Below are positions 43,369 to 52,177 of a DNA stretch of 64,000 nt, piece by piece. This stretch comes from Flavobacteriales bacterium UBA852 (GTDB lineage Bacteria > Bacteroidota > Bacteroidia > Flavobacteriales_E > Vicingaceae). Position 1 is the stretch's first letter, and each line of letters starts with the position of its first letter. The notes under the pieces were generated by a model that worked only from the letters and a program-made list of their open reading frames with translations, was not told the DNA's origin and made no database searches. Position numbers and translations under genes: made by a program. The DNA is taken from positions 62,001 to 126,000 of the forward strand of contig DBGO01000022.1 of assembly GCA_002295925.1 (NCBI GenBank), in the 5' to 3' direction.

Positions 43369-43876
43369 TTTTTTAGAAAAACTTGAAAAAGTAAACACAT
43401 TTATATTTGACATAGACGGCGTGCTAACCAGCGGACGTGTTTTTTTAACCGCCAACGGCGAACAATTGCGCTCAATGTTGGTAAAAGACGGTTATGCCAT
43501 TCAATACGCCATTAAGCAAGGATACAATATAGCCGTAATCAGTGGCGGAAGTTCGCAATCGGTAAAGCCTCGGTTGAAGTATTTGGGGATAAAAGATATA
43601 TACATTGGTTCGAAAAACAAAGTGAAAGATTTTGAGGAGTTTTTGGAAGATAAAAAAATACATGCCGAACAAGTTGTTTATATGGGCGATGATATTCCGG
43701 ATTATTATGTAATGCAACTGTGCGGCGTAAAAACTTGTCCTAAAAATGCTGCGCCAGAAATTCTTGCCATTTCCGATTATATTTCGGATAAAAAAGGTGG
43801 AGAGGGCTGTGCACGAGATATTATTGAAAAAGTTTTACGTTTGCATAATAAGTGGTTTAAACCCGAAAATATTTAA
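43361..43876 (+). CDS. kdsC: HAD phosphatase, KDO-8-phosphate phosphatase type
   Basis: A 171-residue HAD hydrolase of the KdsC type with minimal C0-cap. The catalytic aspartates are D17 and D19 (FDIDGVLTSG), with a Ser/Gly motif (VISGGSSQSV) and the GDDIPD acidic motif. It removes phosphate from 3-deoxy-D-manno-octulosonate 8-phosphate, a step in LPS inner-core synthesis, though some members act on other phosphosugars. Its kds partners are not in the window. It overlaps the DUF2520 gene by 8 bases and is followed by a phosphoribosyltransferase 11 bases on. Confidence 0.83.
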   Translation: MSDFLEKLEKVNTFIFDIDGVLTSGRVFLTANGEQLRSMLVKDGYAIQYAIKQGYNIAVISGGSSQSVKPRLKYLGIKDIYIGSKNKVKDFEEFLEDKKIHAEQVVYMGDDIPDYYVMQLCGVKTCPKNAAPEILAISDYISDKKGGEGCARDIIEKVLRLHNKWFKPENI

Positions 43877-43887
43877 TTCTCTACATT

Positions 43888-44403
43888 ATGAGCGGACATA
43901 CAGAAATATTAAATGAAAAGAAAATTCGGCAAAAAATTCAACGAATAGCTTTTCAAATTTATGAAGACAATTATGAAGAACAAGACATTGTTTTGGCGGG
44001 AATAGCGCCGCGCGGTTATATATTTGCCAAACGATTAGAGAAGTATATTAATGAGTTTGCTCCCCATATTCAAACAAAAACAGTAAAACTGACTGTTGAT
44101 AAAATCAATCCTATTGAAAATAAAACATTGCTTGAAGAACCACTTGAAGTTTTTGAAGATAAAGTGGTTATAGTGGTTGATGATGTGCTGAACAGCGGAA
44201 AAACACTCATTTACGGCATCAGAGATTTACTGAATGTATCCATAAAAAAAATGTCAACCGCCGTATTGATAGACCGCAATCATAAGCGTTTTCCCATCGG
44301 AACCCATTATGCCGGGCATAAACTTTCTACTACTTTGCAAGAACACGTGCACGTAAAATTTACCGAAGAAGGCGCAGACCACGATAAAGTTTATTTGGAA
44401 TGA
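43888..44403 (+). CDS. Phosphoribosyltransferase domain protein (PyrR/Hpt-like)
   Basis: A 171-residue protein of the type I PRTase fold. The PRPP loop VVIVVDDVLNSGKT is complete (about residues 90-103), and VLIDRNHKRFPIGTHYAG is the hood/purine region found in PyrR relatives. It could be a uracil phosphoribosyltransferase, or a PyrR-like regulator, or a purine salvage enzyme; no neighbouring pyr genes or leader attenuator are seen. Cytoplasmic. It overlaps the DUF3108 start by 4 bases (ATGA). Confidence 0.75.
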   Translation: MSGHTEILNEKKIRQKIQRIAFQIYEDNYEEQDIVLAGIAPRGYIFAKRLEKYINEFAPHIQTKTVKLTVDKINPIENKTLLEEPLEVFEDKVVIVVDDVLNSGKTLIYGIRDLLNVSIKKMSTAVLIDRNHKRFPIGTHYAGHKLSTTLQEHVHVKFTEEGADHDKVYLE

Positions 44404-45224
44404 TAAGGCATTTTCTTATTGCTTTATGGATAATCGTTTCATTTATTTTTAAAATAAATGCACAACAAACCAATTGTTTTATTCAAAATAAGCCCTTTAA
44501 AGCCGGCGAAAAAGTAACTTATCAAATTTACTACAATTGGACAGCCGTTTGGGTAAAAGCCGGAGAGGTTTATTTTCAGGTCAATGAAGATTCATTGTTC
44601 AAACAATCTGTTTTTCATTTTTACAGCTATGGAACAACCTATTCCAAATACGATTGGATTTTTAAAGTGCGGGATACGTATGAGGCATTCTCCAATAAAA
44701 AAACATTAAAACCCTATCGGTTTAAACGTCAAGTAAACGAAGGCAGCACATATATTTACAACGATTATATTTTTAACTACAAACAGATGTTGGCTTATAC
44801 ATTTTCGGTATATGGTGATGAACCGGTAAAAAAAGATACGGTGCCACTGTCGCCTTGTACGTTTGATGTGTTGTCAATGGTGTATTATGCCCGTTGTATC
44901 GATTACAGTAAGTATCAAACAGGAGATACCATCCCAATTTCAATGTTTCTCGATGAAAAATCGTATGATACTTACATTCGCTATTTAGGAAAGGAAATTA
45001 TAAAAGCCAAAGACGGAACAAAATACAAAACCATTAAATTTAAACCTTTACTCATAGAAGGAACAATATTTAAAGGCGGTGAAGGAATGACCGTTTGGGT
45101 AACCGACGATAAAAATAAAATTCCCGTATTGATAGAAACACCTATTTTAGTGGGGAATATTAAAGCATATCTTATTGGTGCTGAGGGGTTAAAGTATAAA
45201 CAAGAAGCGATAATCAAGCAATAA
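44400..45224 (+). CDS. DUF3108 secreted protein
   Basis: A 274-residue protein with a signal peptide (about 1-21, ending NAQQ) and the DUF3108 fold: KPFKAGEKVTYQIYYNW at the start and repeated strands including GEGMTVWVTDDKNKIPVLIETP near the end. DUF3108 proteins are periplasmic or surface beta-sandwich proteins of unknown function in many Bacteroidota. Ends the + strand cluster of four coupled genes; its 3' side faces the convergent peptide-binding lipoprotein gene across 55 bases without a clear terminator. Confidence 0.8.
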   Translation: MIRHFLIALWIIVSFIFKINAQQTNCFIQNKPFKAGEKVTYQIYYNWTAVWVKAGEVYFQVNEDSLFKQSVFHFYSYGTTYSKYDWIFKVRDTYEAFSNKKTLKPYRFKRQVNEGSTYIYNDYIFNYKQMLAYTFSVYGDEPVKKDTVPLSPCTFDVLSMVYYARCIDYSKYQTGDTIPISMFLDEKSYDTYIRYLGKEIIKAKDGTKYKTIKFKPLLIEGTIFKGGEGMTVWVTDDKNKIPVLIETPILVGNIKAYLIGAEGLKYKQEAIIKQ

Positions 45225-45279
45225 TACTGACACAGAATAAAAATAGTTTGGACTATTATATTTAGAAAATTGGTATAAT

Positions 45280-46974
45280 TTATTTTTTGGGTTTATCAAA
45301 ATATACTGCTTCAAATTTATAATACTTCATTCCGTTAAAGTACAAATTGTGCACATAATTATGATACAATGCCGAATAGCTGGAGTAACTATGAGCAATA
45401 GCAGGCACTTCGTCAATGATTGTTTGGTCGGCTAATGCATAAAAATTATTGCGTTCGGCAACATCAACAGTTTTTAGTGCCATTTCAAAATAATGGTCAA
45501 ACTTTTCACTTTTATACCGGCAAGAGTTGATAAACGAACGTTCATTTATATCTTCGGGTACATTTTTTCCGTAAAAAAGATTTAAGAAATTTTCAGGGTC
45601 AGGATAATCGGCTAACCAACCGTTTAACCATAATTGAGCTTTACCTTCTTCAGTAAAATCACTAAGTTTAGAATAAGGGAGAGGTTGTATATTTAATTTA
45701 ATACCCAAATTTTCATCAATCATTTTTTGAATGATTTGTGCCAGGGCGTCACCATCGTTGGAAACATAAAAGGTTACTTTAGGAAAATTGTCTTTTGTAT
45801 AACCGGCTTCTTTTAGTAAGTTTTTTGCCTTTAAAGGATCAAATTCCGGTACTTCAAGTTTATAAAACGGGTAATCTGTCATAGGCGGAACCATCCCTTT
45901 AATTTCTTGATTTCTGGGCGAAATTTTAGATATGTCTATAGCCGCTTGAAATGCCTTTCTGACTTTAGGATTTTTAAATGGTTCCGTTACACAATTAAAG
46001 GCAATGTAATTTACGCCCAAAGCTTGCGCATTAGATATTTTGTATCGTTTGTTTTTTATATCGTCATTAATTTCTTTTGAAAAAACGCTTAAATAACCGG
46101 TGAAATCGTATTCTCCTTTTTTGAAACTTAAAAATACAATTTCAGGGTCATGAACAAACGTAAATTTAATTCCGTCAAGGTAAGGTAATTGATTGCCCAA
46201 GCTGTCTTTTTTCCAGTACTTTTCATTTCTTGTAAGGATAACGGCATCACCTTCTTTTATTTTTTTAGGTTTAAACGGTCCTGTGCCCACCATGTGCACA
46301 CGCATATCTTCTTTATACATATCAAAAGCTTCTTTTGGGTAGATCCAAAACGCCGAATGCGTTAAAACAGTGGGTAAAATAGCAAAGGGAAATTCCAAAT
46401 CAATTTGTAAGGTATAATCATCAATCACTTTTATACCTTCAACACCACCTTTGGGCAGTGGCTTATTTTCTTTTGACAGTTGATAATACTCATTTGCCCC
46501 TTTGATTTTATCTTGCACCAGCCAAAACATTTGATTCATGGGAGAATATTCACAAATTTTGTCGAAACAATATTTAATGTCATCTGCTTTTAATTCTCTT
46601 CCTTTTCCGTCAGGAAAACAGGGGGCATCGTGAAAATAGACTCCTTTTCGAAGATGAAAGGTGAATGTTTTAACATCATCGCTTACTTCCCATTTTTCGG
46701 CTAATGCAGGACGAACGGTTAGTTTCTTTGGATCTAAATCCACCAAACTTTCATACACTTGATTGCAAATGCGGTGTGATACGGTTTCTGTTAAACTTAA
46801 AGGATACAGATTACGAAAGTCAAATTCATTGTTTAAACGTAAAACCCCGCCGTAAAGCGAAGATTTTTTCGATGCGTCATTATTATCATCGGTTTTGTTA
46901 GTTCCGCACCCCGCAATAAGTACAGTTAGAAAAATTGATGTAAAGAGTAAATAAAAATTCCGTTTCACTTTCAT
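45280..46974 (-). CDS. Peptide/oligopeptide ABC-type substrate-binding lipoprotein
   Basis: A 564-residue extracytoplasmic solute-binding protein of family 5 (SBP_bac_5). The signal ends in a lipobox LIAGC (cysteine at residue 22). The family motifs LRKGVYFHDAPCFPDG and the C-terminal MVGTGPF are visible. It delivers peptides or another ligand to a permease that is not in the window. I chose the ATG at 46974 because the lipoprotein signal begins there; an in-frame ATG 30 codons upstream gives an odd extra hydrophobic stretch. It is separated from the next upstream gene by 67 bases. Confidence 0.86.
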   Translation of the reverse strand: MKVKRNFYLLFTSIFLTVLIAGCGTNKTDDNNDASKKSSLYGGVLRLNNEFDFRNLYPLSLTETVSHRICNQVYESLVDLDPKKLTVRPALAEKWEVSDDVKTFTFHLRKGVYFHDAPCFPDGKGRELKADDIKYCFDKICEYSPMNQMFWLVQDKIKGANEYYQLSKENKPLPKGGVEGIKVIDDYTLQIDLEFPFAILPTVLTHSAFWIYPKEAFDMYKEDMRVHMVGTGPFKPKKIKEGDAVILTRNEKYWKKDSLGNQLPYLDGIKFTFVHDPEIVFLSFKKGEYDFTGYLSVFSKEINDDIKNKRYKISNAQALGVNYIAFNCVTEPFKNPKVRKAFQAAIDISKISPRNQEIKGMVPPMTDYPFYKLEVPEFDPLKAKNLLKEAGYTKDNFPKVTFYVSNDGDALAQIIQKMIDENLGIKLNIQPLPYSKLSDFTEEGKAQLWLNGWLADYPDPENFLNLFYGKNVPEDINERSFINSCRYKSEKFDHYFEMALKTVDVAERNNFYALADQTIIDEVPAIAHSYSSYSALYHNYVHNLYFNGMKYYKFEAVYFDKPKK

Positions 46975-47041
46975 ATAACTGCTGTTAATAATGTGTATTA
47001 TAAACAAATATATAAAAATTAATGAAGTAGGAAAGAAAATT

Positions 47042-48148
47042 TTAATGTAAGTAAAATTCCTCACCTATAGGTTTGTGGTCGGATAGTTGAATGTTATAGG
47101 TCTTGAAACTAAATATTTCAATCGGCGACTGATATAAAATATAATCAATACGAAAAGATGGAAATTTACCGATATATGTTCTTCCGGTACCTGAGCCGGC
47201 AGTAATGAACGCATCTTTCAGGTAATTTCTAAAACTTTGATAGCAATAAGATGAAGGGCTGTCGTTGAAATCACCACATAAAATTACAGGATATTTTTCT
47301 TCGCTGATGAGTTTGGTTAATTGGTGAGTTTCTTTGGCTCGTTCTTTAAATGCGTTGCTCATCAATTTAAAGAGAGGAGAACTTTTTTTAATCAATGAAG
47401 TTTTTGAAGAATCTGCTTCAAAATCGTCCAACAATTTATATTCATTTTGTCCAAAATGCAACGAAGCCAAATGAACATTATATAAACTTATTGTATCATT
47501 GTCAATAACCAAATTTGTTTTAATTACTGCATTGTTTTGTGTGTTTTCAAATTGGATATTTTTAGCATATTTAATCGGATGTTTTGAAAAAACGGCTAAG
47601 CCCCAAAAGTCATTTCCGCGCATTTGCGTGGTAATGTTTAAATGGTGAAAAGGAAATAGTTTCAATAATGTATCGAGAGTGTTGAACTTAAAGTCGGTGC
47701 GTGTAGTGTAGAAAAATTCTTGCAAGCATAAGATGTCGGGGTTTTCGGTACGGATGAAATCCAAAATTTGATTCTTCGTTTCTACGTTGTTGTTCCAATT
47801 GTATAAGTCAAAATTCCGAACATTAAAGCTGATGATTTTATAAGTATTTTTAGTGGTGATTTGTGATTTTTGCAACGAGTTTCCCGAAAATTGAATGAAA
47901 CGGGGCACATTTCCATAACTCATCAACGCGGCAATCATTCCTATAAGAAATAATTTCCGGTGCAAAATAATGTTAACAAACAAAAGTAAGACATTAATCA
48001 AATACAAATACGGAAAAAGCAATCCTATAAAGGCAAAAAACACAAACCTTTCGGGAGAAATGTATTGCGCAAGGTAACTGATTACCAATAATACAGATAC
48101 AAAAATGGTCAGTACAGATAATATAAGACGCAAAAATTTCAACTTCAA
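47042..48148 (-). CDS. Endonuclease/exonuclease/phosphatase family membrane protein
   Basis: A 368-residue protein with two or three hydrophobic helices in the first 95 residues, then an EEP (DNase I-like) domain. The catalytic pattern is seen in ISFNVRNFD, CLQEFFY (the metal-binding glutamate), CGDFNDSPSS and the final SDHKPI (Asp-His pair). Its substrate may be a nucleic acid, phospholipid or inositol phosphate; the membrane anchor makes the active domain likely to face the periplasm. It lies 6 bases after ribBA on the minus strand, consistent with cotranscription. Confidence 0.82.
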   Translation of the reverse strand: MKLKFLRLILSVLTIFVSVLLVISYLAQYISPERFVFFAFIGLLFPYLYLINVLLLFVNIILHRKLFLIGMIAALMSYGNVPRFIQFSGNSLQKSQITTKNTYKIISFNVRNFDLYNWNNNVETKNQILDFIRTENPDILCLQEFFYTTRTDFKFNTLDTLLKLFPFHHLNITTQMRGNDFWGLAVFSKHPIKYAKNIQFENTQNNAVIKTNLVIDNDTISLYNVHLASLHFGQNEYKLLDDFEADSSKTSLIKKSSPLFKLMSNAFKERAKETHQLTKLISEEKYPVILCGDFNDSPSSYCYQSFRNYLKDAFITAGSGTGRTYIGKFPSFRIDYILYQSPIEIFSFKTYNIQLSDHKPIGEEFYLH

Positions 48149-48154
48149 CCTAAA

Positions 48155-49369
48155 TTATTCGTCCAACTTCAGTTGATGCCCCATTTTATCGCGTTTGGTT
48201 TGCAAATAAAACTTATTGTGCTTGTTCGATTTTATTTCCAAAGGAACAGTCTCAACAATTTCCAATCCGTAACCGATAAGTCCGGTACGTTTTTTAGGAT
48301 TGTTGGTCATTAAACGCATTTTAGAAACGCCCAAATCGCGAAGAATTTGTGCCCCAATACCGTAATCACGTTCATCGCTTTTAAACCCTAACTCTATGTT
48401 GGCTTCAACAGTGTCTTTACCTTCTTCTTGCAATTTATATGCTTTCAACTTATTTAATAGCCCAATGCCACGTCCTTCTTGATTCATATAAACAATTACG
48501 CCTTTGCCTTCTTTCTCAATCATTTCCATGGCTTTATGTAATTGTGGTCCGCAATCGCAACGGCAAGAACCAAAAATATCACCTGTAACACACGAGGAAT
48601 GTACCCGAACCAAAACAGGTTCGTCTTTATCCCAAGTGCCTTTGACCAATGCCAAGTGATCTGTGCCGTCTGTAATTTGTTTATAGGCAACCAAATCAAA
48701 ATCACCCCATTCGGTAGGCATTTTCACTTTTACTTGTCGCTCAATAAGAGTTTCGTGTTTTATGCGGTAAGCAATTAAATCTTTGATAGAGATAATTTTC
48801 AGATTAAAACGCTCGGCAATTTTCAACAGTTGAGGCAAACGAGCCATTGTGCCGTCTTCGTTCATTATTTCTACAATTACGCCTGCAGGCTCGAATCCGG
48901 CTAAACGGGCAAGGTCTATTGCCGCTTCGGTATGTCCGGCTCTTCGCAATACGCCGCCTTTTTTAGCTCTCAAAGGAAAAATATGTCCGGGCTTGCCTAA
49001 ATCTTCGGGTTTTGTGTTGGGGTCAATTAATGCTTTGATGGTTTTGGCCCTGTCGGCTGCCGAAATTCCTGTGGTACAACCATGACCAATTAAATCTACC
49101 GATACGGTAAAAGGAGTTTCATAAGCCGCATTGTTTTGCTGAACCATCAGCTCCAAACCCAATTCATCGCAACGGTCTTCAATAAGCGGCGCACATATCA
49201 AACCGCGACCGTGAGTGGCCATAAAGTTTATCATTTCGGGAGTAACACTGCGGGCTGCCGCTACAAAATCCCCTTCGTTTTCTCTGTCCTCATCATCAAC
49301 AACTATAACAATTTTCCCAGCTTTAATATCTTCAATAGCTTCTTCTATTGTGTTTAAATTTTTGCTCAT
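48155..49369 (-). CDS. ribBA: Bifunctional DHBP synthase / GTP cyclohydrolase II
   Basis: A 404-residue enzyme with two steps of riboflavin synthesis. The N-terminal DHBP synthase (about 1-205) has DDEDRENEGD and RRAGHTEAAIDL. The C-terminal GTP cyclohydrolase II (about 210-404) has the zinc cysteine set HSSCVTGDIFGSCRCDCG (seen as SSCVTGD and CRCDCG), the catalytic GRGIG and the NNPKKRTGL motif. Both active sites look intact. The gene starts divergently from ruvX with a palindromic sequence that carries a -7 box on each strand. No FMN riboswitch is seen in the short leader. Confidence 0.95.
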   Translation of the reverse strand: MSKNLNTIEEAIEDIKAGKIVIVVDDEDRENEGDFVAAARSVTPEMINFMATHGRGLICAPLIEDRCDELGLELMVQQNNAAYETPFTVSVDLIGHGCTTGISAADRAKTIKALIDPNTKPEDLGKPGHIFPLRAKKGGVLRRAGHTEAAIDLARLAGFEPAGVIVEIMNEDGTMARLPQLLKIAERFNLKIISIKDLIAYRIKHETLIERQVKVKMPTEWGDFDLVAYKQITDGTDHLALVKGTWDKDEPVLVRVHSSCVTGDIFGSCRCDCGPQLHKAMEMIEKEGKGVIVYMNQEGRGIGLLNKLKAYKLQEEGKDTVEANIELGFKSDERDYGIGAQILRDLGVSKMRLMTNNPKKRTGLIGYGLEIVETVPLEIKSNKHNKFYLQTKRDKMGHQLKLDE

Positions 49370-49385
49370 ATTCTTTGTAAATAAC

Positions 49386-49401
49386 TAACTTTGCAAAGTT
49401 A
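49386..49401. promoter_or_regulatory. Palindromic bidirectional -7 element between ribBA and ruvX
   Basis: The 16-base sequence TAACTTTGCAAAGTTA is its own reverse complement. Each half is a TAnnTTTG box, one per strand: 49386-49393 for ruvX (+) and 49394-49401 for ribBA (-). For ruvX a TTG lies 21 bases upstream at 49362-49364. The box is 17-24 bases from the ribBA start codon and about 33 from that of ruvX. Confidence 0.6.
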
Positions 49402-49426
49402 CGCAAAATAAAAGCGTATTTATACT

Positions 49427-49855
49427 ATGGCCAAGATTTTAGCATTAGATTACGGAACAAAAAGGGTAGGAGTTGCCGTTACCGACGAATTACAAATGAT
49501 TGCCAGTGGATTAACAACCGTTCATTCTAAAGATATTGTAGCTTTTTTAGAGAAGTATTTGACTGAAAACAAAGTAGAATGTATTGTGGTGGGCGAAGCC
49601 AAAGACTTAAAAAATAATCCTTCCGAATCAGCAAAAGTAATAGAACCGTTTGTAAAGCATCTTTCGAGAAAGTTTAAAGACGTTAAAATTGAACGTATTG
49701 ACGAGCGGTTTACTTCAAAAATGGCGTTTCAAACAATGATTGACAGCGGTCTGAAAAAGAAAAAAAGGCAAAATAAAGCGCTAATAGATGAAATTAGCGC
49801 CACCATTATTTTGCAAGATTATTTGGAACAAAAAAACAATTCGTTTCGATTTTAG
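49427..49855 (+). CDS. ruvX: Holliday junction resolvase-like / pre-16S rRNA nuclease RuvX (YqgF)
   Basis: A 142-residue YqgF-family RNase H-like nuclease. Catalytic acidic residues lie in LALDYGTKRVGVAV (D7) and the IDERFTSKMA and later LIDEISATIIL (DE) segments. It is a pre-16S rRNA 5'-end processing nuclease in E. coli (YqgF), and the name as a Holliday junction resolvase is historical. It is followed by def after 31 bases, and starts divergently from ribBA at a palindromic promoter-like site. Confidence 0.9.
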   Translation: MAKILALDYGTKRVGVAVTDELQMIASGLTTVHSKDIVAFLEKYLTENKVECIVVGEAKDLKNNPSESAKVIEPFVKHLSRKFKDVKIERIDERFTSKMAFQTMIDSGLKKKKRQNKALIDEISATIILQDYLEQKNNSFRF

Positions 49856-49886
49856 TAAATTTGTAATAAATACATAATTCCAAACC

Positions 49887-50453
49887 ATGATTTTACCCAT
49901 TGTTGCTTACGGAGACCCTGTACTCAGAAAAGAAACCGAAGAAATAGATAAAGATTATCCCGATTTGGATATTCTTATTAATGATATGTTCGAAACGATG
50001 TATAATGCCCAAGGTGTGGGGTTGGCAGCACCTCAGATTGGTAAGTCCATTCGTTTATTTATTGTTGATGCCGAACCTTTTGCTGAAGACGAGCCGGAGT
50101 TGGAGGGCTTTAAAAAAGTATTTATCAATCCTATTATTGTGGAGGAAGAAGGGAAAGAATGGAAATTTAACGAAGGTTGCTTGAGCATTCCCGGAATTAG
50201 AGAAGATGTGAGCAGAAAACCGGATATTACCATTGAGTATTATGATGAAAATTGGAATTTAAAAGAAGAAAAATACAGCGGTTTGGCTGCGCGCATTATC
50301 CAACACGAATACGACCATATCGAAGGCATTTTGTTTACCGACAAATTAAGTCCGTTGAAAAAGCAATTGATAAAATCAAAATTGAACAATATTGCCAAAG
50401 GAAATATTAAAGTAAATTACAGAATGCGTTTTCCGTTATTAAAATCGAAATAA
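49887..50453 (+). CDS. def: Peptide deformylase
   Basis: Removes the N-formyl group from nascent proteins. The 188-residue metalloenzyme has all three motifs: GVGLAAPQIG, EGCLSIPG (Cys ligand) and HEYDH at 140-144 (His ligands and catalytic Glu). It is of normal length for type 1 enzymes. It follows ruvX and precedes a lipoprotein gene by 11 bases, consistent with one operon. Confidence 0.95.
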   Translation: MILPIVAYGDPVLRKETEEIDKDYPDLDILINDMFETMYNAQGVGLAAPQIGKSIRLFIVDAEPFAEDEPELEGFKKVFINPIIVEEEGKEWKFNEGCLSIPGIREDVSRKPDITIEYYDENWNLKEEKYSGLAARIIQHEYDHIEGILFTDKLSPLKKQLIKSKLNNIAKGNIKVNYRMRFPLLKSK

Positions 50454-50464
50454 AATAGGATGAT

Positions 50465-51067
50465 ATGAAAAAATCAGGATTGATTACAGGTGTACTTTTA
50501 TATGCTTTAATTTTTGCAGGATGTGGCGATTCAAAAGATAAAGAACAAAGCAATGCGCATAAAGAGCAAATGCAAAACAATAAGCAAGCAGTAGATAAAG
50601 AAGCATTGTTGAAAGAAATTGCCGATTTAAACGGACAATTGCTCAATGATACATCAATGAAAGTCAATCGCCCAATGGCATATAAGCTTATTTCTAAATA
50701 CGAATTATACGTTAAAACATTTATTGATGATGCTCAATCGCCTGATTTTGCATTTAAAGCTGCCGATTTGGCACAAGGGTTGGGCGATGGAAAAAAATCG
50801 GTTCAGCTCTATGATTTTATTTTGGAAAATTATCCTTCTTACGAAAAATACCCCGAAGCATTGTTTTTAAAAGCATTTGTGCAAGAAAACATTTTGCATC
50901 AATTAGGTGCGGCACGCGACACATACAACAAATTTATGATTGACTTTCCTGACCACGAGTTGTATGATGATGCCGAAGCTTCGGTAAAATATATGGGTAA
51001 ATCACCCGAAGAATTGATAAAAGAGTTTGAAGCAAAGAACAAAAACGCCCAACAACCTAATTCTTAA
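50465..51067 (+). CDS. TPR-like outer-membrane-facing lipoprotein
   Basis: A 200-residue lipoprotein: signal with lipobox IFAGC (cysteine at residue 20). The mature part is helical, with TPR/BamD-type helices at about 85-165 (AADLAQGLGDGKKSVQLYDFILENYPSYEKYPEALFLKA is the clearest; here YDFILENYPSYEKYPEAL and FMIDFPDHELYDDAE). It looks like the YfiO/BamD family of tetratricopeptide lipoproteins but is shorter, so a role in outer-membrane assembly is a guess. It overlaps the convergent tlyA 3' end by 11 bases. Confidence 0.76.
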   Translation: MKKSGLITGVLLYALIFAGCGDSKDKEQSNAHKEQMQNNKQAVDKEALLKEIADLNGQLLNDTSMKVNRPMAYKLISKYELYVKTFIDDAQSPDFAFKAADLAQGLGDGKKSVQLYDFILENYPSYEKYPEALFLKAFVQENILHQLGAARDTYNKFMIDFPDHELYDDAEASVKYMGKSPEELIKEFEAKNKNAQQPNS

Positions 51068-51797
51068 ACCAAATTAAAAATTCAGTATTGCCGTCACCGC
51101 CTTTAATGGGTGAAGGGATAATGCCTTTTACGGTAAATCCGTTGTCAATAACATGTTTTTTGACTTTTTCAACAGCTTGTTGATGCAGTTCGTGTGATTT
51201 TATGACGCCTTTTTTAGTTTGGATTTTTTCTTCCATTTCAAACTGTGGTTTTATCAAAACGATAAAATCGCTACCGGCTGCCATTATTTGGGCAACTTCC
51301 GGAATAATTTTCGTAACAGAAATAAACGAAACATCCATTACCAATAAAGTGGGAGCAGGTGTGAAAGAAACACGTTTTTCTGCTACATATTGTGTGAGAA
51401 AACGGGCATTTACATGCTCATAATTATTGATTTTAGGGTTGTTTTGTAAGGAAGGATGCAATTGTGCGGTGCCAACATCAATACAATAGACTTTTTCGAC
51501 ACCGTTTTGCAATAAGCAATCGGTAAAACCGCCGGTAGATGCGCCAATATCTATGGCAATACGTTTTTTTACATCAATGTTAAAAGCAGAAAGGGCGGCG
51601 TGAAGTTTTTCTCCGCCACGACTGACAAAGGGCATTTGTTCCAATATCTCAATTTGGTCTTCGGCTGTAGTTTCAAATGCCGGTTTGGTAACAATTTTAC
51701 CGTTTACCCTTATTTTTTCATCTTTTATCAATTTTTTGGCAACCTCACGCGAGTGGATTTCCGCAAAATTTTTAGAAAGGTAAACATCCAAGCGCAT
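51057..51797 (-). CDS. tlyA: TlyA family rRNA methyltransferase
   Basis: A 246-residue protein with an N-terminal S4 RNA-binding domain (about 1-60) and an FtsJ-like methyltransferase containing the SAM motif IDIGASTGGFTDCLLQNG and the KPQFE segment (LIKPQFEME). TlyA 2'-O-methylates 16S and 23S rRNA cytidines; the haemolysin label of some members is historical. It overlaps gldC by one base (TAATG), so the two are coupled. Confidence 0.88.
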   Translation of the reverse strand: MRLDVYLSKNFAEIHSREVAKKLIKDEKIRVNGKIVTKPAFETTAEDQIEILEQMPFVSRGGEKLHAALSAFNIDVKKRIAIDIGASTGGFTDCLLQNGVEKVYCIDVGTAQLHPSLQNNPKINNYEHVNARFLTQYVAEKRVSFTPAPTLLVMDVSFISVTKIIPEVAQIMAAGSDFIVLIKPQFEMEEKIQTKKGVIKSHELHQQAVEKVKKHVIDNGFTVKGIIPSPIKGGDGNTEFLIWFKN

Positions 51798-52144
51798 TAT
51801 TGACGGCTTTTTTCTTCTTGCTCTTTAATTTTTTCCAGCAACTCTTTACCAAATAAACGAATTTCTTCGGCAATTTCTTTTTCATTGGTTGCACGTTCAA
51901 AAACATCACCCATAGTAAGAATGGATTGCACAATAAAAGCTTTCATCTCATCCACGGTCATTTCCTTTGTCCACAGGTCAATGCGCAAAGTATTGGCTTC
52001 GTGTTTGTCCCATAAAGAAAGCATCATTGCTTTGGCTTCGTTTTTGCCCGGCTCTTGCGAATCGGTGGCTTCCCAAGTTATTTTTTCGGGTATAAAATGT
52101 TCATCTACATTTACATCAATGCTTATGGTCGATTTTTTATTCAT
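51797..52144 (-). CDS. gldC: Gliding motility protein GldC
   Basis: A 115-residue cytoplasmic protein matching GldC, an accessory factor that aids gliding in Flavobacterium but whose function is unknown. The conserved parts are PEKITWEATDS, EAKAMMLSLWD and the RIDLWTKEMTVDEMK stretch; the last 20 residues form a Glu/Lys-rich coiled coil. gldB is about 35 kb away rather than adjacent. It shares a TAATG overlap with tlyA downstream. Confidence 0.88.
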   Translation of the reverse strand: MNKKSTISIDVNVDEHFIPEKITWEATDSQEPGKNEAKAMMLSLWDKHEANTLRIDLWTKEMTVDEMKAFIVQSILTMGDVFERATNEKEIAEEIRLFGKELLEKIKEQEEKSRQ

Positions 52145-52177
52145 CTTTAGTTGTGTTTAAAAAGTCAAAATTCGGTT

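Noticed and set aside
45242..45257. Hairpin AATAGT/ACTATT between convergent genes as a terminator
   Set aside because: A 6-bp AT-only stem without a clear T-run is too weak to be called.
46975..47064. Longer start of the peptide-binding lipoprotein
   Set aside because: The lipobox signal begins at the later ATG (46974); the extension would put a second hydrophobic stretch in front.
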